Origin: Corynespora cassiicola
Lineage: Eukaryota; Ascomycota; Dothideomycetes; Pleosporales; Corynesporascaceae
Direction of reading: 5' to 3'
NCBI GenBank assembly: GCA_022059125.1
Contig: JAEUWY010000002.1
Location: 3,348,001 to 3,412,000, forward strand
DNA length: 64,000 nt
Part shown: positions 45,743-55,434 of the stretch, in pieces
Numbering within the stretch: the first letter of the stretch is position 1
Layout: each line of letters begins with the position of its first letter
The notes under the pieces: model-generated
Seen by the model: the letters and a program-made list of their open reading frames with translations, nothing else
Databases searched by the model: none
What the model was told of the DNA's origin: nothing
Position numbers and translations under genes: made by a program

Positions 45743-47733
45743 CTACAGTTTTGCCTGGGCGCTGGATGAAGCGTCCAGTGCCTGGAGGACCTTTTCGGTC
45801 ATCGCCAAGACCTTCTCCTCCTCAAGACGCTTCGCCACAAGCCTAATGGGGACGTTAGCGCGCCTATATTTGGAGACGTTGGCGAGATGCACTTACTGTA
45901 AGCTAATAGGCATTCCATGAACGACTTCTGGATTGTCTGAGGAGTTGTTAGCTTCGACTCCGCATGTTTTTCCAGCTTTTTTACATACATTTGGCATGGA
46001 CCTGCTTGCAGACGTCACTAAGGGGGGTGTAATTCGCAACGGGCTTGTCTAGCGTCTTGTCTGCAGCCAGGCCGGTGGGGAAGGATATGGCCGCATAATC
46101 GACGACGTTGTATACTCCAGTATAACCAACATGGCTGAAGTCGCCATGCTCAACGCTGGTGTATGGTGTTGTTGGCGCTGGAAGCGATCAGTCAGTTGCT
46201 GCGCCAGCGGATAATGCAGCTTGCTCACCTAAAATAGCATCCAGGTCTCCATAAGACATCCACTGTTCGAGATATTGTCTCTGCAATTCGGAGCGCTCTA
46301 GGTGGGTTTGCCACATCTGGTAGACCCCGAGGTCTTTTGCCTCCTTATATTGTTCCATCTCCGGCCGATATGGCTCGTCGGCGGGTGCAAGGAGCGCTTC
46401 GACGCTTCGGCCGCCGTCTGCTACAAACATACGGCCCTTCGCGAATCAGTCGGATGCACCCAAATATGAAGCTATGCACTCACTAAAAGTTCCAATGCCT
46501 GGGGGTGGTGCTTAGGATCCCACTCGACAATCTCATGGCCTGACTGCTTCAGCTTCTCCACTGTGACCTCTAGCGCCCTTGTGACTGGGGGAGTCGGGAG
46601 GACCATGGCGTCATGCCATAAGACAGCAATCTTCAGTTTCTTCCTGAGTTCCACAGGCCGCCAGGGGATAGGGAGCATCTTGGGGTCTACTGTCCATGGC
46701 TGTGCGTCCACGATGGACTTTGCGAATAGAGCAATCTCATCCAACGTCTTTGCCATTGGGCCGTTGACGCTCTGCACGGCCTCCTGGCCTGCCAGACCTG
46801 ACCTGCATCGCTGTGTGGTGAACCTTCCAAAAGACGGACGGAGAGTGAAAATGCCCGTGCAGGCGGCGGGGATGCGCAGGCTGCCGCCCTGTATTACATG
46901 TTAGCGTTGCGCAGGTCGTAGGACGGGGCTCAACGTGCAATATCAGTGCCCACGCCCAGCGGGCTGCCTCCAAAGGCGATGAGGGCAGATTCACCCCCCG
47001 AGGAACCTCCTGAAGTCAGTTTCCGGTTCAGCGGATTGACTGTGCGCCCAAACACGTTGTTTACCGACTCGGCCTGCAGATCGTCAGATTTCGACTCCTC
47101 GTTGTCGGGATGGAGACCCACAATCATCATGGCAGTCGGGACATTGGTCTTGCAATACCGCACGCTGCCCAGCCGCTCCAGCAGGTCCACCAGCGTGGCA
47201 TTGTACTCTGCGGGCTTGTTCACCAGCGAGGCGAATCCAACGGTGCTGTCCCTGCCCTTGACGTTGAAGTTGTCCTTGAGCGATATGGGCAGGCCGTGCA
47301 AGGGCCCTACCAGCCTGCCGGTTCTCTGGAGGTGGTCATCGAGCGCTCTTGCGGCTTCGATGGCTTCGGCGAAGAAGATGTCGGACAGGCAATTGGTCTG
47401 CACGGGAGGTCAGCGGCTCGTCCCGTCCTGTGTGCGATGCGACTGAAGCTGTACCAGCTGCTGGGCTGCCGCGGCGCGCTTGCAAAAGGCTTTGGCAACC
47501 TCTTCGGAGCTCCAGGCGCGGTCGGCAATCTGCTGCAGGATGTGCGGCGCAGTGCTGTCGGTGATGTCCAGCTCGCGCTGCGAGAACCAGCCCGACGCCC
47601 TCGGCCAGCCGGTCACGTCGAGCTGGTCGTCTGGCGGCACAAGCTGCTGGGGGATGCGGTACTCGGGCGGGATCAGTTCCGCGAGCGCTGCCCTCTTTTC
47701 CGCGGCGATCCTTTCCCACTTTTGCTGGCCCAT
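45743..47733 (-). CDS. Amidase (acetamidase family, amidase signature)
   Basis: Seven exons (47733-47455, 47397-46939, 46888-46484, 46436-46229, 46177-45989, 45936-45897 and 45842-45743) give 559 residues, the normal fungal length. Five introns are GT-AG; intron 2 appears to use a GC donor (ATT then GCACGT), because only that restores GTDIGGSLRIP. Signature residues are complete: catalytic Lys in GLPISLKDNF, the cis-Ser in TSGGSSGGE and the nucleophile region GTDIGGS. Exon 1 has the fungal N-terminus ending near AAAAQQL/TNCLSDIFF, and the C-terminus has VVHGMPISLQLVAKR. Family knowledge: such enzymes hydrolyse small amides to acid plus ammonia for nitrogen supply, as with acetamidase, and are often under GATA-factor control. 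It shares a divergent promoter with an allantoate-permease-type transporter. Substrate is inferred. Confidence 0.92.
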
Positions 47734-48517
47734 TTTGCTCTCTGGTCTGAAGACGGATGATAACGACGTCGAAGCCCTTTCAACGCCGCCCTCACAGCCA
47801 GCCAAGATATAAAAGCATAGCCCGTCGAGAGCTCCTCCGAAAAGCGCTCTTTTCCGTGCAGTAGCCGACAAGCGCGGTCCCTGGAACTCCCCACCTCGCG
47901 CTCCGCTCGTGACGCTCCAGGCCATCCATGACGGCGTCGTCCCAACCTCCACTTTGCCTGGCAACCCCGCGCACTATCCGGCCACGTGAGGCGGTCCAAC
48001 ATCCTGGCAAGCCCCTTCCTTGATTCCTCTTATCCTCCCCCAAGCTCTCTCGGCCCATTTGCACCCTGATAGCCCTGTACACACGCCTGCCGATAACGGC
48101 AGACCAGGCCAGTTGCGGCATTCCGATGCTCTCCCCTGGCCTCCTCCCACTCTTGCGACGCGGAGATACACGTCGATACACGTCGATACCGTGCTGCTCG
48201 AGTCATCTACGGCTGCCGGCCCTGATACGCGCGCCCCAAACGCGCCTGATAAATCCAAACTCGCACCCAACCAAGCCTGGGCACCGCGATAGAGGTTATC
48301 TTCACCCGGGACATTGTAGGAAACGAGTAATCCAGGGCCCGGCGCGCGGCCAGTGTGGCAAAGGACCATCTGTAGACTTTGGTTGGGATCTCGCCAATCC
48401 CTCGGGTGCCGTTTGCCCCAAGAACCATAATTCGGCAAATAAACCATCGTCTCCTGCTCCTCGTTAGCTGGGCTGCCGTTCTTCCTCACATCAGTCGTCG
48501 TGCACTCTCTGCCCACC
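47734..48517. promoter_or_regulatory. GATA-rich divergent promoter: amidase (-) and permease (+)
   Basis: 784 bases between the amidase and permease starts. GATA or its complement TATC occurs at 47,759, 47,816, 48,031, 48,068, 48,092, 48,165, 48,175, 48,185, 48,224, 48,248, 48,288 and 48,297. That is twelve in about 540 bases, against roughly four expected by chance. Several are the extended GATAA/GATAG form. Fungal AreA/Gln3-type GATA factors activate nitrogen-scavenging genes when ammonium is low. Control of both genes from this region is an inference from motif density plus gene content. Confidence 0.6.
48165..48188. repeat. Tandem 10-bp repeat containing GATA
   Basis: GATACACGTC is repeated twice and then begins a third time (GATACC). 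Each unit carries a GATA and a CACGTC core, spaced exactly one helical turn apart, in the middle of the amidase/permease promoter. Confidence 0.7.
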
Positions 48518-50361
48518 ATGGCCAACGGCTTCGTCGACTATCTTAGGGGCACTCACAATGCCCCGGGAGAGCGAAAGTTGGTCCAGAAGCTCGACTTCTT
48601 CATTCTGACCTTCTGTTGTCTCATGTACTGGGTCAGTAAAACTCTGTGGCCACCGTCGTTAAATGCTGGCGTCGGCGCATATCATGTGTACCCAGTGCTG
48701 ACTTGGTTTCCGCCATTCAGGTCAATTATCTGGATCGCACAAACCTGAACAATGCATATGTTTCGGGCATGAAGGAGGAATTGAATTTTAGGGGAAACCA
48801 GCTCAATCAAATCAACACAATCTTCACCGTCGGATATACCATTGGCCAGGTCCCATGTAACATCGCCCTCTACTACATCAAGCCCCGTATATTTTTCACG
48901 TCATGCATGGTAGGCAATCCACCTCCCCCCGGTCTGTAAATGCTGACCAAGAAGCTCGCATGGGGGGCCTTGACAATGGTTACTGCAGCTGCCCAAAAAC
49001 CTGAACATATCATGGCCATTCGATTCTTCCAAGCCATTTTCGAAGCGTCGACTTTTGTGGGTATGTTTATCAAGGAGGGAAATTTGTTTCTAGTGCTAAG
49101 AAGAAAAAATAGGAACTCACTATATCCTGGGTTCATGGTATACGGAAAAGGAGCTGGGCAAGCGATCCGGAATATTCACCGCATCTGGCCTTGCTGGCAC
49201 CATGATCGGAGGCTTCATACAGACCGGGATCCATCAGAGCATGAATGGCAAGCATGGGCTGAGCGGATGGCGATGGCTTTTCATTGTGGATGGACTCATC
49301 ACCCTGCCCATCGCCGCATATGGATTTCTGCTCTTCCCTGATACGCCAAGAAACACCAAAGCACCCGTAAGGTCGTTCATGTCTTGATCGCACATTATAC
49401 TGATAGTAACGCAGTACCTTTCCGCCGAAGAGAAAGCCCTTGCTATTTCTCGTGTGCCTGAAGTTTCGGAGCGCACGCCCATCTCCTGGAACTTTCTCAA
49501 GCATTGCTTTTCAACATGGTATTGGTACTTCTTTGTCATCCTGTGGATTCTTGCAGGAGAAACCGAGTCGTTCTCCACGAATGCGCTCCTTGCTCTTTAT
49601 ATGAAGTCACACCCCACCAACACCTACACGGTTTCGCAGCTAAACAACTACCCCACCGGCGTCCCCGCCGTGGGTATCGTGTCGACGCTCTTCTGGGCCA
49701 CCCTTACCGACTTCATGGGTGGAAAGCGGTATTTGGGTAACCTCATCACCGATCATGTTCGATGACAGCGGCGCTAATATATATACAGTTGGATACTGGA
49801 TCGGGATCACCGGTGTCATTACCAGTGCTCTAATTTTGGCATATCCCAACAGCACTAGCATTCATTTTGGAATGTACTATTGGGCGGGCAGTGTCTACGC
49901 ATGCCAAGCGACCTTCTTTGCTTGGGCTAATGACGTGTTGCGTTACGAGGAGGACAGCCTCAGAGCTGTCGTGATTGCCTCCATGAATGCGGGTTCAAAT
50001 GCAATTAATGCTTGGTATGTATGTATTGATGCTGCATGACCATCGTTAACAGGATCAGGTGGAGCATCGTGTTCTATGGGGCTGATATGGCTCCCTACTT
50101 CACGCGCGGCATGTGGGCCATGATAGCCGTCTCGATTGCAAGTAAGTTTCACCTTCTTACCGACCGCCCACCCTTGTAGTGAACCTTTTCTGACATGTAC
50201 CAGTGGCGATATGGACTGCCCTTCTAGTATGGATGCACGTTAGGACGGAAAAGAGGAGAGATGCAGAAGCCGTCGCCAGCGCTGCCGTGGAGAAGGAACA
50301 AGAGCTCGCCGGCGTTCCGGAGACCGTATCCACCAGTAAGGGTATAGACGAGAAGGTTTAG
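48518..50361 (+). CDS. MFS permease of the allantoate/nicotinate (Dal5) family
   Basis: Eight exons (48518-48631, 48721-48909, 48952-49060, 49113-49366, 49415-49736, 49789-50014, 50059-50141 and 50204-50361) give 484 residues. All seven introns are short, GT-AG and frame-preserving. Anion:cation symporter hallmarks are present: VNYLDRTNLNNAYVSGM after the first intron, FTVGYTIGQVPCN, FFQAIFEASTFVG, then HYILGSWYTEKELGKRSGIF across an exon junction, and SGWRWLFIVDG. About 12 hydrophobic segments are seen, with cytosolic N- and C-termini. Family knowledge: Dal5-type carriers import allantoate, ureidosuccinate, pantothenate, nicotinate or similar carboxylates. Beside an amidase, under a GATA-rich promoter, a nitrogen-containing substrate is likely but not proven. 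The exon 7 acceptor has a six-base alternative (see findings). Confidence 0.92.
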
Positions 50362-51715
50362 GGGCACGTCATGCTGCCCTCTAAAGACTCTTTGCAGCAC
50401 CGGCAGACTGTCACCGACGCGCCTCACTGAACGCCTCCGCTCTGCTAGGTAGCAGGCCATGACGATGAATTCGGTAGCGAGATGCAGGGTACAAACACTA
50501 GCAATTCCAACCGAACCGCCTTTTTACTACCCGTGCCCATGAAGACGATAAACAAATGAAGACAACACACACGTACATGCCGCTAGCCTCAAGCTCACTA
50601 GACTGTATCCACGCTGCTGCCAACAACCCGTATTGAACTTGAGATCGGCAATAGAGCGTGGAATATCTCTGAGCAAAAGCCGTTATTCCCCTGAATAACG
50701 GTGCGCTACGTGGATGAGCTACGAACCGCACATGTCCCAAGGTAAGTGTTTGATCGCCTGCAGTTTGTAACTCTGTGTGCAATTTCGCATGCATCGTTCG
50801 GCTGTGTACATTGAGGAGGCCGGCCGAATGACATCAACATTCGGCCGGACGAACCCAGCCCCCTTCCCCTCGTATCGCGTCTGGGATGTCAAAAAAGTAA
50901 TTCTTGAGGGCGTTCGAGACTGCGTCCGACTTTGCATGTCTGGCAGCTAACTATCAGGGAATGTGCTCACGTGAAACAAGGATTACCCTTAAGGGTGGAT
51001 CGCATCCACACCAATCGTCGTCGGTCATAAGCGACGCTCAAACCACCACGTCCCTAAGCCTGTTACAACAGCATGCTTACACCTTGCAAAATAAACAAAG
51101 TAACTTCCAAGGCCCCATCCACGCCCTGAGTCGTACGCTCTCTTGGCCCTAGCAACCGCTGATTCGGCCATAATCTCGTCCATCCTGACCGCGACTGCAG
51201 CTGTGCATGATTTTTTCCCAAGGTATCCCCATGCCATCCCAACTCTGCCTTTACCATCTTCAGTTCCTTCCTCAGTCCTCCGACGTCACACTGTATCTCT
51301 GCTTTGGGCTCGATGACAAGATCCTTGGGTTGGGCATCCACTTGTCGCCATGATCAACGAATCTCGATACGGAGAGTTACGCCATCACGGCACCCTAGCA
51401 ACGAAGATGTTCCGAAGAAGGCTGATGAAGGGACTGGGGGGTTTGGAGCATGAAGGTTGCTCCGGACGACCTATAATACGATTCTGCCGTCTTAAGCACC
51501 GTTGAAATGCCCACAAAACCCTCTTGTACAAAATCATGCGCTGAACTCTCCAATCCTTCCAATCTATTCACCAACCACTGTTCACTCCCAAAGAGTACAC
51601 CTACCTGTTTCGAAACAACATCCCATCTGTCTATCGCCAGCTCCTCCTCCAATCGCTCATCAGGCCTTGAATATCAGTCACCCTCCACTAGTGGCTCCCA
51701 TCGTCACTGTCACCA
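50362..51715. other. Intergenic between the permease and aquaporin genes
   Basis: 1.35 kb with no confident gene. The minus strand from about 51,680 to 51,063 has two protein-like frames (about 85 and 92 codons) without good ATG starts or a recognisable family (see findings). The aquaporin promoter must lie within the last few hundred bases. Confidence 0.45.
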
Positions 51716-53483
51716 ATGGCGCAGGAGCCAACATCGGGGACACTCCCCGTCTACTATGGTGAGAGGATGAACGATGGGACGGTGGTAGAGAGCCCACACA
51801 ATGCTGGTCCTCGTCCGAGTGAGAGTCGCGATGCCTTGCTAAGGCTTCCAATCCAACCTGAGGAAGCACGTGTTCATGGAGAGGTACTGTCACCGAGGAC
51901 CCCAATATCACCCAACAGTGGCCTCGGTCTCAACACCGTCAACAGCGCTCCTCCGGCACGATCAAATTCTAGGAAGGTCGGTAGCGACCCAAATCGATGG
52001 GTCACCTACGCCATGGACGCACGGGCTGATGACTACAACCATCAGAGCCGCAGGTTCGAGGAGATTGGCCCTACCGACCCCAGGCCCTCTTTTTCACAAA
52101 GGGGAGCTTACATTGAGGACTACGACGATGAAGAAGATCGACCAAGAGTCTACCGTCGCCCCGTGCGCGGGCACACAAGACCTCCCCCTTCACACAACCA
52201 AATTGCTGGCCCGTCCGTCCGGATGTCTCATGACCAAGGCCCGCGGAGAAGCATGGACACTTACAGAAGCTATCATCGACCAAGCACCGATTATGATGAG
52301 ACTCCTACCAAGAAAGGGTGGTATTACTACGATGGAAAGGATAATGGCAGCCCGCCATACAGCCGTGCTTACGCTGGAGGCGGGGGCGGCTACAAAGGCC
52401 CTCCTCGCAGGCCTCCATCGACCGAAGAAGTATTGCGTCTACCTTGGACCATGTGGATGAACTCGAATGCCAAAAACCGTAGGTTACCCTCCAGACCTGC
52501 TCCATATCCTTCCCTAATCCTCCGCCCAACCAATATGCCTCAACCACTCGCATCTTTCCCGGATCAACCCCGGATACTGACTATTTGTTAGACTTTGTTG
52601 CTTTCATTGGAGAGTTTGTTGGCACGACCATGTTCCTCTTCTTCGCCTTCTCGGGCACACAGGTCGCTAATATCGGATCCAACGACAACTCGGATTCCAA
52701 CACAACCACCGGTGCCGACACGGGTTTCTCGCCCCAGGTCCTGCAGTATATCGCCCTTGTCTTCGCCTTCTCCCTGATGGTCAACGTTTGGATCTTCTTC
52801 CGTATCAGTGGTGGCTTATTCAACCCTGCTGTCACCTTCGCCATGCTTCTCACCAAGTCAATGAGTCCACTCAAATTCACGTTACTTTTGATTGCTCAGC
52901 TTGCTGGTGGCATATTCAGCAGTTTTCTCGTCAAAGTGTTGTTTCCAACACCACTGAATGTGCGAACCACGCTAAGCGCAGACACAAGTATTGCGCAAGG
53001 TCTATTCATCGAAGCTATCCTCACTGCTGAGTTGGTCTTTACCATCTTCATGCTTGCAAAAGAAAAGCACAAAGGTACAAATATTTCCCGTGCTCAATCG
53101 TGACACACTCGCTAATCTTGGCGCTACAGCAACCTTTATCGCCCCCGTCGGCATCGGCCTATCGCTCTTCATCGCGGAATTGGTTGGTGTGTATTACACC
53201 GGTGGTTCCCTGAACCCTGCTCGCAGTTTCGGACCTTGTGTTGTCACGGGCGTCTTTGATCGCGAGCACTGGATTTACTGTAAGTTTTACTACCGCTCCT
53301 CCTTTCGCGCTGATCTAACAATATGAAGGGCTCGGTCCTGGTCTCGGAGCAATTATTGCGGTTGCCTTCTATCGCTTCATCAAAATTCTCGAATATGAAA
53401 TGGCAAATCCCGGCCAGGACGATAACGACCAAGAAGTCCGAGAAAAGGAAAAGGAAGAGACGCAAACCCAAGGAAGGGCCTGA
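51716..53483 (+). CDS. Aquaporin (MIP family) with a ~254-residue N-terminal extension
   Basis: Exons 51716-52478, 52592-53074, 53130-53279 and 53329-53483 give 516 residues. Residues 1-254 are hydrophilic, Pro/Arg/Asp/Tyr-rich and Gly-rich near the end (AYAGGGGGYKG), with no domain I know. The channel follows the first intron: FVAFIGEFVGTTMFLFFAF (helix 1), first pore motif SGGLFNPAVTF, then after the intron helix 5 and the second motif TGGSLNPARSFGP with Arg at the usual selectivity position. Both NPA boxes are intact. The loop composition resembles yeast Aqy-type orthodox aquaporins more than glycerol facilitators, so water is the likely substrate. The short C-terminal tail is Lys/Glu/Gln-rich. 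The long N-terminus may gate or localise the channel, as N-terminal extensions do in some fungal aquaporins; that is inference. Confidence 0.92.
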
Positions 53484-54586
53484 CACTATGCCCGGGTATG
53501 AGAATACCTATGCGAACGCGATTTAGGATCTCAACGACGAATAAGAGGTGGAGGCGGATAACGAATTGAAATGCGTTTCGATTTGATGCAGTAATGAACA
53601 ACTTTGGGATGGATGAACATACACCCTCCCTTTTATTGAGGTTGATGGGTTCCCCAGCTTAGCTGAAGCTATGGCTGGGCTTTTTTTCTAATGATGGTAC
53701 GATTTCGACAGGAAGACATTTACGACGAAGGGAGCATGAGTCACGAAATATGGCTTGACGAAATCTGGAGGAGAATAAGGGGTATGCACAACGTTGGAAG
53801 ATGCTTCATCTTGATCAGCGCACTGTGGGGGATATATCCAGGAGCAGGCTGTAGATAGGTTATGTAGGTCTCCTCTCCATGCACTTTCAGCACACGATTA
53901 GACGCAAAATTGAAGCCTTTCTCAATTTTCAAATTACTCTCCGCTCGATTCATCTGCCAAAGATGTAATTTGCGCACTCATCTACCCTACTGTGACCTTT
54001 ATGATGCTCAACATGAGCATCAAATCGCCCCCTTCGAGTATAATGATAGCATCCCTGATATGCCGGCCTTTCTGCCCTGCCCAAAAAAACTCGTATTCAT
54101 CCTCATGACGCTTATCATCCTCCCGCCCCTCCTCCTGAAGCAGCCCCCTACCTCACACCCCCCATCACCAACCATATGCATCTTCATCACATCCAAGTTT
54201 TCGGCACTTACCCACGCTTTTTCCGCGTCACTCCGCCCTGAACCTCCGCTCGCATCCGCCCCGAACGCCACTACCGTCTGACATGAACTGACATGATCCA
54301 GCGGTGAGCTCTGCACATGATACCCTTCCCCACACCCTCGCTGCACCCAAGACACCAAGCCAGATAGACATCACACGCGACTCTTGAGCGCAAGGGAAAA
54401 ATCAGGCAAGAACCTTCACACCCGCACCGCACATGATGAGTCTTGTAACTCACCGCCGGCCGTCCCACGGACGTTCCCACGGCTACCACATTCACCGACA
54501 CGGACAGATCCACACCAAGGCAGGGTCCCAACCTTACACGCACCCTTTCCCACCCTAGATGGAAATAGAGAAAGAGTACCCTGGCC

Positions 54587-54600
54587 TTTTTTTTTTTTTT
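54587..54600. repeat. Homopolymer T14
   Basis: Fourteen consecutive T residues. No RNA gene precedes it on the plus strand that I can fold, so it is listed only as a simple repeat. Confidence 0.8.
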
Positions 54601-54708
54601 GCTCCGCTTGAAGAATGTGCCACTTTTTCTTTCTCCCAGCCACACAGGACCGGCCACTCGACCCTTCCACGTGGATCTCCACATCGTACAACCCGCAGCT
54701 CAGTCCAG

Positions 54709-54722
54709 CCCCCCCCCCCCCC
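54709..54722. repeat. Homopolymer C14
   Basis: Fourteen consecutive C residues, about 110 bases after the T14 run. Exact length may be affected by sequencing. Confidence 0.75.
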
Positions 54723-54781
54723 AATCACCCTCTCCTCCCCTTGGCACTTTAGCAGATACCCACCCACCCAGCCATCTGCAC

Positions 54782-54799
54782 GCATGCATGCATGCATGC
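54782..54799. repeat. GCAT tetranucleotide microsatellite
   Basis: Four and a half copies of GCAT, which is also an extended palindrome because GCATGC reads the same on both strands. Confidence 0.75.
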
Positions 54800-55434
54800 C
54801 TGCTTGCCATCTCCAGCCTACTAACCTGCATATGCAGCACGCGTGCATACTTTTGCCCAGGAAGTGCCAACAACAACGAAGCAGCACGGCGACATATGCA
54901 TTGCGACCCGACGCCGCCGCCGACGCCAGCGCCGAGCACTGGAACGGGGTTCAAGGGGAATGATGAGGGATTGAGGGCGCTCGCGCTCACGCTCAAAGAC
55001 TCAAAACGGGCGGCGCCAAAGTAAAAAAGAGTGATGTGTCCTAAAGAGGGAATGGGGATCGGCAGTGCAGCGTGCGCGTTTCACCAAGGCGTCGTGAAGT
55101 TCCATGGGTGGGCGTTGGGGCGTTGTTTCACGATGGGCGAGGGGCGGGAACATCGATGGGAGAGCATGGGCGTGGGACCTGTCGGCAAGGGGCGGGATGC
55201 GGCGATAACATGGGAATTGCTGACTTGGCAGTTGAGAGGAAAGGAGATTTGCGTGGACAGGTGAGACAGACGGTGACATGCAATGGGATGGGTGAGCTTG
55301 GTATAGTGGAGCAATGCTTATGAGGCCTTCGTTTTTGACATAGTGGTATAATCTCCCCCCATTACATTGATGTGGCCTATGAGCCTGCAGCCCTTGGGAT
55401 ACACCTACTTTTCCGTAGTGATAATCACTAATCC

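Larger units (their letters stand above)
53484..55434. other. 2-kb gene-free region with several simple repeats
   Basis: No coding frame here is supported. From about 54,550 to 54,800 it packs a T14 run, a C14 run and a GCAT microsatellite, each listed separately. The right end (55,030-55,320) is ordinary intergenic sequence next to the ROK1 3' end. Confidence 0.5.
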
